Source: Myxococcales bacterium (GTDB taxonomy: Bacteria; Myxococcota_A; Polyangia; Polyangiales; Polyangiaceae). From it: DNA of 64,000 nucleotides. Under the pieces are notes generated by a model. The model saw only the letters and a program-made list of their open reading frames with translations. It did not search any database and was not told the DNA's origin. Every line of letters begins with the position of its first letter. Position 1 is the stretch's first letter. The stretch spans positions 1 to 64,000 of the forward strand of contig JAEUKE010000115.1 of the NCBI GenBank assembly GCA_016794345.1, written 5' to 3'. Positions 19,305 to 28,399 of the stretch are shown in pieces. Both the position numbers and the translations under genes were made by a program.

Positions 19305-20896
19305 GGCCCTCTGGGGAAGAGCACCCCGGGGTTGAGGATGCCGTTCGGGTCGACGGCCCGCTTGGCGGCCCGCAGCGCGGACTCGAAGAGCGGCGGTCGC
19401 TCTCTCTCGTAGAAGGGCACGACGTCGCGGCCCACGGCGTGGTGGTGGGTCGACGTGCCGCCGGCGTCGACGATCGCGCTGGTGATGGCGGCCTTCAGAT
19501 CCGCCCAGAGGGCGAGGCCACCGTCCGCGTCGGGGGCCCGGCAGATGACAGTATAGTAAGGAGCACAGCCGTCCCGGTACGCGTGGGTGATGCGGCACGC
19601 CAGGAGGTGGGGGCCGAGGTCCAGCTCGTTGACGGCGCGCCTGACCGCGTCATCGAGCGCGGCGAGGCGGTCCCACGTGACGGCGGTCTCGTAGGTCTCG
19701 ACGAAGACGCCGCGGAGCACGAGCTCGTCGCGCAGGTAAGGCGCGCGAAAAAACGCGGAGCGATAGGTCTCTCCAGTCGCGTCGCGACCGCCCGACCCCG
19801 CGTCCGTCGTTCGGATCTCGCCCACGAGCTGGCCGCCGTGCTGGCGAGCGATATCGGCGCACGCCTCGAGGGTGCCGGCCGTGGGCAGATCGGCGGACTC
19901 CTGCGCGAGGAGGAGCAGCGACGTGTCCCCCGCGCCGGCGCCGCTCATGATGGCCTCCGGGCCGTCGATGAGGCGCGCGTTGGTGGGGAGCAAGCCGGCC
20001 TGGAGGATGCCGCGCAAGGCGAGCGTCCCCTTCGCGAAGTCCGCGAACGCGACCGTCACCGCGCTGCGGCGAGCGGGCCGTCGGAAGACGCGGACCCACG
20101 CCTCGGTCACGATGCCCAGCGTTCCTTCGGAGCCGAGCACGAGGCGCTCCGGCTGGGGTCCCGCGCCCGAGGCGGGCAGCCTGCGGGTCGCGAGCGTCCC
20201 GCGCGGCGTGACGAGGCGGACGCTCTCGACGAGATCGTCGATGTGTGTCGGTCCGGTCGCGAAGTGCCCTCCGGCTCGCGTCGCGATCCAACCACCGAGC
20301 GTCGAGAGCTCGAACGACTGCGGGAAGAAGCGGAGGCTGAGCCCGTGGGCCTTCAGCGCGGCTTCGATCTCGGGGCCCGAGGCGCCTGCTTCGATGCGCG
20401 CCGCGCCGCTCGTCGCGTCGACCTCGACGAGCCTGGAGAGCCGGCGCAGGTCGATCGTGAGGGTGCCGCGGAGATCGCCGAGCGCCGTCGGCTCGACGCC
20501 GCCGGACACGCTCGTGCCGCCGCCGAAGGGGATCACGGCGAGGCGGGCGGCGTCCGCGGCCTCGAGCGCCCTGACGACGTCGTCTTCGCTCGTCGGCTGA
20601 AAGACGTAGTCCGGCGGGTTGTCGAAGCGTCCGCGCGTCGCGCGCGCCAGATCGCGGTAGGAGCGACCGAGCGCGTGCAGCGCCCGGGCGGCCGGCGCGT
20701 CGGAGAGCCCACCCTCGAGGCCACGTGGTGGGGGGCATCTGGGAGGCGCGAGGACGATCGCGTCCGGCGCGGGCGGCTTACGGCGTGGCGGGAGGGGGCC
20801 CAGGAGCGCGCCCAGGCTCGCCTCGGCGAACGACAGGGCCGCCGGATCGGGTCCGTCGCCCTCGTACCCCCATCCCCACACCCTTCTCGTTCGCAT
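19301..20896 (-). CDS. FAD-linked oxidase, alkyl-DHAP synthase (AgpS)-like
   Basis: A 531-residue flavoprotein with a PCMH-type FAD domain (IPFGGGTSVSGG, about residues 122-133) and LGSEGTLGIVTEAW further on. The C-terminal block THHHAVGRD contains the His triplet used by alkyl-dihydroxyacetone-phosphate synthase, and the end (DPNGILNPGVLFP) is also typical. AgpS swaps the acyl chain of acyl-DHAP for a fatty alcohol to make ether lipids, which myxobacteria produce during development. D-lactate dehydrogenase-type oxidases share the fold, but the His triplet favours AgpS. Overlaps mutH by 4 bp at its 3' end. Confidence 0.8.
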   Translation of the reverse strand: MRTRRVWGWGYEGDGPDPAALSFAEASLGALLGPLPPRRKPPAPDAIVLAPPRCPPPRGLEGGLSDAPAARALHALGRSYRDLARATRGRFDNPPDYVFQPTSEDDVVRALEAADAARLAVIPFGGGTSVSGGVEPTALGDLRGTLTIDLRRLSRLVEVDATSGAARIEAGASGPEIEAALKAHGLSLRFFPQSFELSTLGGWIATRAGGHFATGPTHIDDLVESVRLVTPRGTLATRRLPASGAGPQPERLVLGSEGTLGIVTEAWVRVFRRPARRSAVTVAFADFAKGTLALRGILQAGLLPTNARLIDGPEAIMSGAGAGDTSLLLLAQESADLPTAGTLEACADIARQHGGQLVGEIRTTDAGSGGRDATGETYRSAFFRAPYLRDELVLRGVFVETYETAVTWDRLAALDDAVRRAVNELDLGPHLLACRITHAYRDGCAPYYTVICRAPDADGGLALWADLKAAITSAIVDAGGTSTHHHAVGRDVVPFYERERPPLFESALRAAKRAVDPNGILNPGVLFPRGP

Positions 20897-20899
20897 GGG

Positions 20900-21925
20900 C
20901 TATTTCTGCGGCGCCGGAGCGGGCTGCGTCGACGGCGCTCCGCCCGCGGCGTTGATCGGCGCGGTGACGTTCTCGAGCGAGGCGGTGAGCTCGCTGCTGT
21001 CCTCGAGCTTGACCTTGTACCGGATGCCGCTGTCCTGGACCTCGGCGACCTGCCCCGGCAAGAGCTCCTCGTTGTTCGCGACCCAGACCTTGTCGCCCGC
21101 GCGGTGCAGCGTGGCGACGGTCATCGGCTTGACGGCCGTGAGCGGCACTCGGATGGGGCGGCCGAAGTTGATGACCCAGGCCTTGCCGTCCGCGCTGTGG
21201 ACGAGGCTCCCCGGTCTCCACACCACGCGTCGCTTCGTGCCTTCGTCGCGCTCCTCGCTGAAGGCGACGGGCGCCCCGAACTTCAGCGTGCCGTCGAGCT
21301 TGAGCACCTCGTCGAGCGGCACGTCTTTCTCCTCGAGGCTGCCGGCGAAGCGGTAACGGACCTTCACCTTCTGATCCGCCGGCGGGCTGGCGACTCGACC
21401 GAAGGCCCGCGCGCCGCCCGTGGCGATCATGACAGCATCGTCAATGTTCAGCTTGTCGGGGGGTTGGAGCGGCGCGGTGAAGGCGCCCGGCACGAAGGCC
21501 TCCGTCTTCGTGTCGCCGGAGGCGATCTCGAACACCGCCAGCTTGGCGTCTTCGATCTTGGTGACGGGGAGCACGGCGAAGCGGAGCGTCTCCCACCCGA
21601 CGCTGACGGGGAGCACGGCCCACGCTCGCTCGCCCGCCTTCACCGGGGGCTCGAGGTCGGGGCCGCCGAAGTCGGCCCATCTCAGGGGTCCGCTGGCCGG
21701 CGCGAAGGACGCGATGGGCGCTGCCGTGCTCGTGGAGGCCGACGCAGCGGCAGAGGCCGAGGCGCGGGGGCGGGGGGTGGAGGCGGCGGGCGCGGGTGCT
21801 GTGGCCGGAGGCGGGGGGGCGGGCGGCGGGGGAGGCGGGTCGTCACCGCACCCGGCGAGGCAGCCGAGGAGAAGGACGTTGGCCAGAGCGGCGCTCGCCG
21901 GTTTGGAGGAGGGGGCAGGCTGCAC
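20900..21925 (-). CDS. Lipoprotein with a Tudor/SH3-like C-terminal domain
   Basis: A GTG-initiated protein of 341 residues. The lipobox LAGC ends at Cys26, followed by a long Pro/Ala/Ser stalk (about residues 29-70). Near the C-terminus a ~50-residue segment (GDKVWVANNEELLPGQVAEV onward) alternates strands in the manner of Tudor/agenet or SH3-like domains. A second similar block precedes it. It lies 4 bp downstream... read on the minus strand it precedes the AgpS-like gene by 3 bp, so these genes form an operon with mutH. Function unknown. Confidence 0.68.
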   Translation of the reverse strand: MQPAPSSKPASAALANVLLLGCLAGCGDDPPPPPPAPPPPATAPAPAASTPRPRASASAAASASTSTAAPIASFAPASGPLRWADFGGPDLEPPVKAGERAWAVLPVSVGWETLRFAVLPVTKIEDAKLAVFEIASGDTKTEAFVPGAFTAPLQPPDKLNIDDAVMIATGGARAFGRVASPPADQKVKVRYRFAGSLEEKDVPLDEVLKLDGTLKFGAPVAFSEERDEGTKRRVVWRPGSLVHSADGKAWVINFGRPIRVPLTAVKPMTVATLHRAGDKVWVANNEELLPGQVAEVQDSGIRYKVKLEDSSELTASLENVTAPINAAGGAPSTQPAPAPQK

Positions 21926-22033
21926 GGAGGCGGATTGTGGTCCAAAGTCCGGGTCGGGCGCAAAGGAAGCTGGACGACCGCACGTAGGATGCCGAAGATC
22001 ACCGCTTCGGGCTTGGGCCCTCGGCAGGGAGCT

Positions 22034-22861
22034 ATGGACGGCCAGATCCTCGGAATCGACCTCGACCTTTTCGTCACGGAAGTGGGCCTGCTCGTCGCCG
22101 GTTTTGCGGCGATCATCGGCATCTGGGTGGAGCGCGACCCGGCCCGGCCCAAGCGCTACGCCGCTTGGCTGAGCATCCTCATCGGCTTGGCGACCGGCGT
22201 CGGCATGTTCCAGTGCTACGACGACGACCAGGACCAGAAGAAGGTGGAGGGGGACCTCGCCCGCGTCCTCGCCCAGCTGGACAAGATCGCCAGCTCGAGC
22301 GACGTCGATATCCCGGCGCTGAACGACCTCATCAAGACCGAGCTCGCGTCGCAGGCTCGGGCCAACCCGGGCGTCGTGGCCAATTTCGCCCAGAAGGTGT
22401 CCGACGAGGGCGAGGATCCGGCCGACGTCCTCGGGGCCTACCTCCCCGAGGCCGAGGTGCAAGACCTCGCTCGCAAGAACAAGGTGAAGCCCCCGTCGGC
22501 GCCGAAGGCTCCGACGCCGGTGCCCACCGTCGCCGCCGCGGAGGGCGGATCCGAAGGCGCACCCGCTGCCGCTCCCGTCCCGCGGAGCCAGCGTCGCAAG
22601 CAGCTCTCCTTCGGCGGCGGCGCGCCCAAGTTGCGTACCCCGGTCACGCCGCCCAAGGCGGAGCCGCCGCCCGAGAAGAAGGCGGAGGAGCCGAAGAAAG
22701 AGGAGCCCGCCGAGGAGAAGCCGGAGGACAAGGCGGACGACAAGACCGTGAAGCTGCCCCTGGACAAGGGCGCGAGCTTGAAGCGACCGCTTCCCACTCC
22801 CCCGAAGGGACCGACCCCCCCGGCGCCGGCGCCGAAGGTGGGGCCCTCGCTGAAACGCTGA
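22034..22861 (+). CDS. Small membrane protein with a Pro/Lys/Glu-rich tail
   Basis: A 275-residue protein. The ATG at 22034 has a clear ribosome site (GGGAG, 3 nt upstream). Two hydrophobic segments (about residues 12-33 and 43-60) are followed by a short acidic loop (CYDDDQDQKK), a helical segment, and a ~120-residue low-complexity tail of Pro, Ala, Lys and Glu ending in SLKR. Such tails often span the periplasm or act as flexible linkers. No recognisable domain. It is divergent from the lipoprotein and lies just upstream of the phosphate regulon, with the Pho-box-like repeat between. Confidence 0.65.
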   Translation: MDGQILGIDLDLFVTEVGLLVAGFAAIIGIWVERDPARPKRYAAWLSILIGLATGVGMFQCYDDDQDQKKVEGDLARVLAQLDKIASSSDVDIPALNDLIKTELASQARANPGVVANFAQKVSDEGEDPADVLGAYLPEAEVQDLARKNKVKPPSAPKAPTPVPTVAAAEGGSEGAPAAAPVPRSQRRKQLSFGGGAPKLRTPVTPPKAEPPPEKKAEEPKKEEPAEEKPEDKADDKTVKLPLDKGASLKRPLPTPPKGPTPPAPAPKVGPSLKR

Positions 22862-22890
22862 GCCAGCGCCCTGGCGGAGTGTTGGCAACA

Positions 22891-22923
22891 CTCTTGCAGC
22901 TCCGTCACCGAGCTGTCACATGA
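22891..22923 (+). promoter_or_regulatory. Pho-box-like direct repeat upstream of phoB
   Basis: CCGTCAC (22902-22908) and CTGTCAC (22913-22919) are offset by 11 bp, the spacing of the 11-bp units of the PhoB box (consensus CTGTCAT plus four bases). A weaker third unit, CTCTTGC, lies a further 11 bp upstream (22891-22897). The block ends 70 bp before phoB, so PhoB-P could autoactivate the whole phoB-phoU series. The four-base spacers are less AT-rich than in E. coli. Confidence 0.6.
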
Positions 22924-22992
22924 GCCTGCGAGCCTGCGCGCCCGAGACCCGGGAAACAGGCGAGGCGCCCAGCGCCGGGTTCTGGAGGCTCG

Positions 22993-23688
22993 ATGGCTCG
23001 TATCCTGATCGTCGAGGACGAAACCGACCTGCAGCAGGTTATCGAATACAACCTGCGGCAGGCTGGGCACGAGGTCACTGTCGCGTCTCGCGGGGCCGAA
23101 GCGCTCCGCTTGGCGCGCGAGCAGCGGCCCGACCTGGTGCTGCTCGACCTCATGTTGCCCGACATGCTCGGGACCGAGATCTGCCGGACGCTGAAGTCCT
23201 CACCCGAGACGCGCGGCGTCGCGGTGATGATGGTGACGGCGAAGGGCGAAGAGATCGATCGGGTCGTTGGGTTCGAGCTCGGCGCAGACGACTACGTGGT
23301 CAAGCCGTTCAGCGTGCGTGAGCTGCTCCTGCGCGTCGGCGCGGTCCTCCGCAGGGCCCAGCAACCGACCGAGGAGAACGCCATCGAGTTCGGCGCGCTG
23401 AAGATCGATCGGGCGGCCCACCGCGTCTGGATCAACGGCGCCGAGGTGGACTTCACGCCCCTCGAGTTCCGCCTCCTGGTCACGCTCTACGAGCGGCGAA
23501 ACCGGGTGCAGACCCGCGCATCGCTCCTCGACGACGTCTGGGACGTCCACGCCGAGCTGACGACGCGGACCGTCGACACCCACGTGAAGCGGCTCCGTGA
23601 AAAGCTCGGCCCGGTGCGCGACTACGTCGAGACCGTCCGAGGCGTCGGCTATCGATTCGTTGGAAATCCGGCAGAGGCGGGGCGCTAG
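22993..23688 (+). CDS. phoB: Phosphate regulon response regulator PhoB
   Basis: A 231-residue OmpR-class regulator: receiver domain (residues 1-120) with the phosphoacceptor Asp52 in LLDLMLPD and the conserved Lys in VVKPFS, then a winged-helix DNA-binding domain (about 130-225, ending in YVETVRGVGYRF). GGAGG sits 5 nt upstream of the ATG. It heads an uninterrupted series with phoR, pstSCAB and phoU, so it should respond to phosphate limitation. A Pho-box-like repeat upstream suggests autoregulation. Confidence 0.93.
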   Translation: MARILIVEDETDLQQVIEYNLRQAGHEVTVASRGAEALRLAREQRPDLVLLDLMLPDMLGTEICRTLKSSPETRGVAVMMVTAKGEEIDRVVGFELGADDYVVKPFSVRELLLRVGAVLRRAQQPTEENAIEFGALKIDRAAHRVWINGAEVDFTPLEFRLLVTLYERRNRVQTRASLLDDVWDVHAELTTRTVDTHVKRLREKLGPVRDYVETVRGVGYRFVGNPAEAGR

Positions 23689-23703
23689 CCGCCACGCGGA
23701 TCG

Positions 23704-25524
23704 ATGCGGATCGGCCTCCGAGAGAAGCTGTTCCTCGTGTCGGCCGGCGTGTTGATCGTCTGCGGGTTCACCACCTACGTGTACGTCTCGAGCGAGCTGG
23801 CGGCGGATACCCAGCGCCGGCTCCACGGCGACGCGCTCGCCCGCGCGACGCTCCTCGCTCGTGAGCTCGACCTCCGAGGCGGAGAGATCGCGCCGTCGGA
23901 GACCTGGGACGCGCTCGCCGACGAGCTCGCCGAGAGCGCACGCGGACGGGTGACGATCTTCTCGGCAGACGGGCGGGTCGCCGGCGACTCCGCGCTGGAC
24001 CTTCCGGCCATCCTCGAGCTTGACGCCGGGGCGCCGAGCCCGGAGGCGGCGGTGGCGCTCGAAGGCCGCGCCGAGACCGCGTCACGCTTCTCGCCGAGCG
24101 CGCTCGAGCCGCTGGTCTTCGGCGCCGCGCCGCTCAAGCGCGGGGGGGCCCCGGCCGGCGCCGTCCGGGTCGGGCTGTCGCTCGATCCGGTCGCCGACGT
24201 TCGCTCGCTCGTCGCGAGCCTGACCGCGCTCGGATCGGCGTTTGGGCTCGTCATCGCGGCCGTGCTCTCGAACCTCGCGACGCGGCTCGCGTCGCGAGGT
24301 TGGCGAGAGCTCGGCATCCTGGCGCGCCGCATGGCGGGCGGCGATCTGGAGGCACGCGCGCGCGCCGCCCCGGGCGAAGCGGAGGTCGCGGACCTCGGAC
24401 GCTCTCTCGAGCAGCTCGCTGTCGGGCTGCGCCGCTCGCTCCGCGAGCTCGTGGGTGAGCGAGACCTCCTCAGCGGGATCCTCACCGGCATGCGCGAGGG
24501 CGTGCTCCTCGTCGATCGCGACGGGAAGGTGGCGCTCTTGAACCCCGCGCTCCGCGAGATGTTGCTCCTGCGCGACGAGGACGTCGGGAAGCTCCCCATC
24601 GAGGTCATCCGAGACGCTGCGCTTCACGACCTCCTCGACGCGGCTCGCCGCTCGGGCAAGCCGGCGCAGGGCGAGATCGAGGTCGGCGGGATCAAGCCGC
24701 GCAAGCTCCTCGTACGGGCGGAGCTCCTCGAGGTCGAGCCTGGAGGTCTGCTCGTCGTGTTCTACGACGTGACCGACCTGCGACGCCTCGAGACGCTCCG
24801 GCGCGACTTCGTGGCGAACGCGTCTCACGAGCTCCGGACACCGGTCACCTCGATCCGCTCCGCGGTGGAGACGATCCTCGCCATGCCGCCCCAGGACGCG
24901 GCGATGCGCGAGCGCTTCTTCGGGATCGTCGAGCGGAACGCCGAGCGCCTGCAGCACCTCATCGACGACCTGCTCGACCTCAGCAAGATCGAGTCGCGAG
25001 AGCTCGAGCTTTCGCTCGAGCCGACGGATGTCCGGGCGGTCGCCGAGCGGACGGCCCTCCTCTTCTCGGAGCGGGCCGGGCGCACCGGCACGAAGGTCGT
25101 GCTGGACCTGCCTGTCGACCTCCCGGACGCGAGAGCGGACGCGCGCGCCCTCGAGCGCATCCTCTTCAACCTGCTGGACAACGCCATCAAGTACTGTCCG
25201 GGAGCGACCGTGACGCTCGGCGCAGAAGCAGACGACGCCCAGATCACCGTCCGGGTCACCGACACCGGGCCCGGGATCGAGCCGCAGCACCTCGACCGCT
25301 TGTTCGAGCGCTTCTACCGCGTCGACACGGGGCGTTCCCGCCAGCTCGGCGGGACCGGGCTCGGCCTTTCCATCGTGAAACACCTCTCCGAGGCGATGGG
25401 AGGCGCGATCTTCGTCACGAGCACGGTGGGGAAGGGCACGCGGTTCTCTCTGCATCTGCCAAACGCTGACGAAGCTGTCATGAGCGGTCGCGCGAGCCTC
25501 CCGCCGGCGGTGGTCGATGGCTGA
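23704..25524 (+). CDS. phoR: Phosphate regulon sensor histidine kinase PhoR
   Basis: A 606-residue membrane sensor. Order: membrane segment (about 9-29), a ~140-residue periplasmic domain, second membrane segment (about 172-190), HAMP (about 190-245), PAS (about 250-355), HisKA with phosphorylated His375 in SHELRT, and an HATPase with N box NLLDNAIKY, DTGPGIE and GGTGLGLSI. It autophosphorylates and passes phosphate to PhoB. The large periplasmic domain is unlike E. coli PhoR, which lacks one. Its end overlaps pstS by 8 bp. Confidence 0.93.
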   Translation: MRIGLREKLFLVSAGVLIVCGFTTYVYVSSELAADTQRRLHGDALARATLLARELDLRGGEIAPSETWDALADELAESARGRVTIFSADGRVAGDSALDLPAILELDAGAPSPEAAVALEGRAETASRFSPSALEPLVFGAAPLKRGGAPAGAVRVGLSLDPVADVRSLVASLTALGSAFGLVIAAVLSNLATRLASRGWRELGILARRMAGGDLEARARAAPGEAEVADLGRSLEQLAVGLRRSLRELVGERDLLSGILTGMREGVLLVDRDGKVALLNPALREMLLLRDEDVGKLPIEVIRDAALHDLLDAARRSGKPAQGEIEVGGIKPRKLLVRAELLEVEPGGLLVVFYDVTDLRRLETLRRDFVANASHELRTPVTSIRSAVETILAMPPQDAAMRERFFGIVERNAERLQHLIDDLLDLSKIESRELELSLEPTDVRAVAERTALLFSERAGRTGTKVVLDLPVDLPDARADARALERILFNLLDNAIKYCPGATVTLGAEADDAQITVRVTDTGPGIEPQHLDRLFERFYRVDTGRSRQLGGTGLGLSIVKHLSEAMGGAIFVTSTVGKGTRFSLHLPNADEAVMSGRASLPPAVVDG

Positions 25525-26584
25525 CGCCGGCCCCCGCAGGATCTCCAGGCGAGCGGCGCTCGCGGCGCTCGGCGCCGCCGGCTGCTCGGCGCGCGGACAG
25601 ATCCTCCTCCGAGGTGCGGGCGCGACGATCCCGTCGGCGCAATACGAGGTCTGGTTCGCGGCGTTCAGCGCGGCGGTCCCGCGTGTGACCGTCGACTACG
25701 CGCCGCTCGGCTCGGGCGCGGGGCTGAGGCAGCTCCGCGCGGAGGAGGTCGACTTCGGTGCGAGCGACGTGGGGATCCCGCCCGAAGCCCGCGCCACGTT
25801 CGCCGGCCCGATGCTCGTCTTGCCCATCGCGATGTCCGCCGTCTGCATCGCGTTCAACCTGCCCGAGCTCGAGGGACAGCTCCGCCTCAGGCGGGAGGTC
25901 GTGGCCCGCATGTTCCTGGGGGACATCCGCTCGTGGGACGACGCCGCTATCGCGGAGGACAACCCCGGCGTCGTGTTGCCGCGACGCCCGGTGACGCCGG
26001 TGGGGCGGGCCGACGGCGGCGGCTCGACCGCCATCTTTTCGCGCGGGCTCGCCGCCGCCTCGGCCGCCTGGCGATCGGCGGTCGGCGTCGGCCTCGCGGT
26101 GACCGAGCCGCACGCCGTCAACGCGCGCGGCAGCGACGGGGTGGCCGCGTTGCTCTCGCGCCTGCCGGGGGCGGTGGGCTACGTGGAGGTCGCTCGAGCC
26201 GTGCAGGCCTCGCTCCGCGTCGCGCTGGTCGACGACGAAGCGGGAGCTTTCCTCGGACCCACGCAGGAGGCGGTGCTTCTCGCGGGGGAGGATCTGTCGC
26301 GCGCCGGTGATCTGTTCGCGCTCCCTCGGGCGGGGTTCCCGTTCGCCTCGCCCACCTTCCTGGTGGTGCCGGAGGAGGTACCCGACGTGGCGCGTGGGGC
26401 CGCGCTCGCGCGGCTCCTTCATTGGCTGCTCGACGAAGGGCAGGCCTCGCTCCGGCGGCGCACGACGGCGCCGGGCGCCCCGGCGAATACGCTGGCGCCG
26501 CTGCCCGACGTGGTGCTCGATCAAGCGCGCGCCGACATTCGACGCATGCGATCCGGACGAACGACCCTGCTCTCGATCGACTGA
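25517..26584 (+). CDS. pstS: Phosphate ABC transporter substrate-binding lipoprotein PstS
   Basis: A 355-residue periplasmic binding protein. LLRGAGATIPSAQYEVWF matches the GAGATFP start of PstS, YAPLGSGAGLRQL and ADGGGSTAIFS are the phosphate-binding loops. The N-terminus SRRAALAALGAAGC combines a twin-arginine-like motif with a lipobox (Cys23), so it may be a Tat-exported lipoprotein. It binds phosphate and delivers it to PstCA. Translationally coupled to phoR by an 8-bp overlap. Confidence 0.9.
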   Translation: MADAGPRRISRRAALAALGAAGCSARGQILLRGAGATIPSAQYEVWFAAFSAAVPRVTVDYAPLGSGAGLRQLRAEEVDFGASDVGIPPEARATFAGPMLVLPIAMSAVCIAFNLPELEGQLRLRREVVARMFLGDIRSWDDAAIAEDNPGVVLPRRPVTPVGRADGGGSTAIFSRGLAAASAAWRSAVGVGLAVTEPHAVNARGSDGVAALLSRLPGAVGYVEVARAVQASLRVALVDDEAGAFLGPTQEAVLLAGEDLSRAGDLFALPRAGFPFASPTFLVVPEEVPDVARGAALARLLHWLLDEGQASLRRRTTAPGAPANTLAPLPDVVLDQARADIRRMRSGRTTLLSID

Positions 26585-26603
26585 CGCTCTACGAAAAGGC
26601 ACG

Positions 26604-27602
26604 ATGGACTCCCCCGTTTCCAGCCCTTCTCCGATCTCGCGAGCTTCGAGCGCTCGCGAGATCCGGCGTCGCGGCTCGTTCGGGCAAGGCGAGGGGCTCT
26701 TCCGCGCGGCGGGCATCGCCGCCACCGGCGTCATGATCGGGGCGCTCGGCGTGATCGTCGTCGCGCTCGCGCAGGAGGCCGGCTCGCAGCCCGTCGGCGG
26801 GGCTCTCGCGATGGACTGGAGCCCTTCGCGAGGTCGGTTCGGCCTGGTCCCGCTGCTCCTGGGCACGCTGATCTCGTCGGCGCTCGGCGTGGTGCTCGCC
26901 GCGCCGCTGGCGATCCTCGCTGCGATCTTCGTCGTCGATCTCGCGACGCACCGCTTGCGGCGGCGCGCGCTCGCGGTGATCGACGTCGCCGCGACCATGC
27001 CGGGGGTCGTCTTCGGCCTCTGGGGCCGAGCCGTGGTCGTGCCGGCAACCCGGCGCGTCCTCGTCGCCCTCGGCGTGGAGGACGCTCACGGGTTCGGCCT
27101 CTTGCCCGCCGGGCTCGTGCTGGCCGCCATGACGCTTCCGACGATGTTGTCGCTGACCTGCAACGTGCTCGGCGCGGTGCCGGCCTCGCTCCGGGAGACC
27201 GCCCTCGCGCTCGGCGCGTCGCGCTGGGAGGCGATCCGTCACGTCGTCCTCCCCGCTTCGTGGCCGGGCATCGCGGGCGCCATCGCGGTCGGCGCCGCCC
27301 GCGCGCTCGGGGAGTCGGTCGCGGTCGAGCTGGTGTGCGGCTCGAGCCCGGTGTTGCCTTCGGCCCGCCTGGCCCAGGCGAGCACGCTCGCCACCAACCT
27401 GGTCGACGAATACGCGGAGGCGATCGGCGCGGCCCACCTCGGCGCGCTCGCGCAGTCCGCGCTCCTCCTGGCGATCATCGCGGTGGTCGTCGACTGGTCG
27501 GGCAGGCGCCTCGTCGCGCGGGTCGGCGCGGGCCACGAGGGCGGGCGATGCAGCGGCGCGGCGGGCTCGGGCGAGCGTGATCCGCAGTGGAGCGCAGCGT
27601 GA
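26604..27602 (+). CDS. pstC: Phosphate ABC transporter permease PstC
   Basis: A 332-residue inner-membrane permease with about six hydrophobic segments. The EAA-type cytoplasmic loop is LRETALALGASRWEAIRHVVLP, which contacts PstB. The DNA motif AAAAGG precedes the ATG at 26604. The stop overlaps the pstA start (GTGA). The C-terminal ~25 residues after the last membrane segment (HEGGRCSGAAG onward) are unusually long and polar. Forms the channel with PstA. Confidence 0.9.
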   Translation: MDSPVSSPSPISRASSAREIRRRGSFGQGEGLFRAAGIAATGVMIGALGVIVVALAQEAGSQPVGGALAMDWSPSRGRFGLVPLLLGTLISSALGVVLAAPLAILAAIFVVDLATHRLRRRALAVIDVAATMPGVVFGLWGRAVVVPATRRVLVALGVEDAHGFGLLPAGLVLAAMTLPTMLSLTCNVLGAVPASLRETALALGASRWEAIRHVVLPASWPGIAGAIAVGAARALGESVAVELVCGSSPVLPSARLAQASTLATNLVDEYAEAIGAAHLGALAQSALLLAIIAVVVDWSGRRLVARVGAGHEGGRCSGAAGSGERDPQWSAA

Positions 27603-28399
27603 CGAGCGCGGTCGGGCGCCGGCGCCGGAGGGAAGCCGTCGTCATGAGCGGCCTCTGCGCCGCGGCGTTCGGCGCCTTCGTCCTCGCCGGTTTGAGCGTC
27701 CTTCTGCCGCTCTTCGCGTCCGTCGACCTCTCGCCGGATACGTGGCGCATCGTCGCTCGGGCGCTGTGGGGGACCACGCAGATCGTCGGGCTCGGGCTGC
27801 TCGGGGCGGTCCCCGTCGGGATCCTCGCCGGCGTCTTCGCGGCCGAGATCGGCGGTCCGCTCGGTCGCCTCGCGCGCATCAGCGCCGAGCTCTTGTCCGC
27901 AATCCCCACCATCGTCGTGGGCGTCGCCGCCTACTCGCTCGTCGTCCTCTCGCTCGGCGGGGCCTCGCGCTCGGCCGCAGCGGGGGCGATCGGCTGTCTG
28001 GTCGCGCCTGCGATCGCGCGCTCGACCCGGGCGCTGTGCCTCGGGGTGCCGGGGCACCTCCGCGACGCGGCGCTCTCGCTCGGCGTGCCGCGTTACAGAT
28101 TTGTCATCTTCGTTCTCTTGCGAACTGTCGCGCCGGGCCTGTTCGGGGCCGTCTTGACCTCCGCCGCCCGCGCGGTCGGCGAGGCCGCGCCCGTCCTCTT
28201 CGTCACGACCTTCGCCAGCGCCTGGGACGGCGAGCGCGACGACGCCCGCCTCTCGGCGCTGCCCACCGAGGTCTTCGCGCTCGGGTCGGCCGCCGGGCCC
28301 TGGGGCTACGGACGCGCCAATTTGGTGTGCCTCGTGTTGCTCGGGGTCGTCGTCGGGCTCGGCGTGCTCGGCCGGCTGGGCGCTCGGAGGTCGAGGTGA
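27599..28399 (+). CDS. pstA: Phosphate ABC transporter permease PstA
   Basis: A 266-residue permease with about six membrane segments. The EAA-type loop is LRDAALSLGVPRYRFVIFVLL, and AVGEAAPVLFVT matches the conserved PstA block. The GTG at 27599 overlaps the pstC stop (GTGA); a GTG 12 bp upstream is also in frame. The 3' end again overlaps the next gene by GTGA. Partner of PstC in the inner membrane. Confidence 0.9.
   Translation: MTSAVGRRRRREAVVMSGLCAAAFGAFVLAGLSVLLPLFASVDLSPDTWRIVARALWGTTQIVGLGLLGAVPVGILAGVFAAEIGGPLGRLARISAELLSAIPTIVVGVAAYSLVVLSLGGASRSAAAGAIGCLVAPAIARSTRALCLGVPGHLRDAALSLGVPRYRFVIFVLLRTVAPGLFGAVLTSAARAVGEAAPVLFVTTFASAWDGERDDARLSALPTEVFALGSAAGPWGYGRANLVCLVLLGVVVGLGVLGRLGARRSR

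Noticed and set aside
18761..22861. Open frame of 1,366 codons on the plus strand
   Set aside because: High GC keeps antisense frames open; the part before 22034 is opposite mutH, the AgpS-like gene and a lipoprotein and has no protein-like composition.
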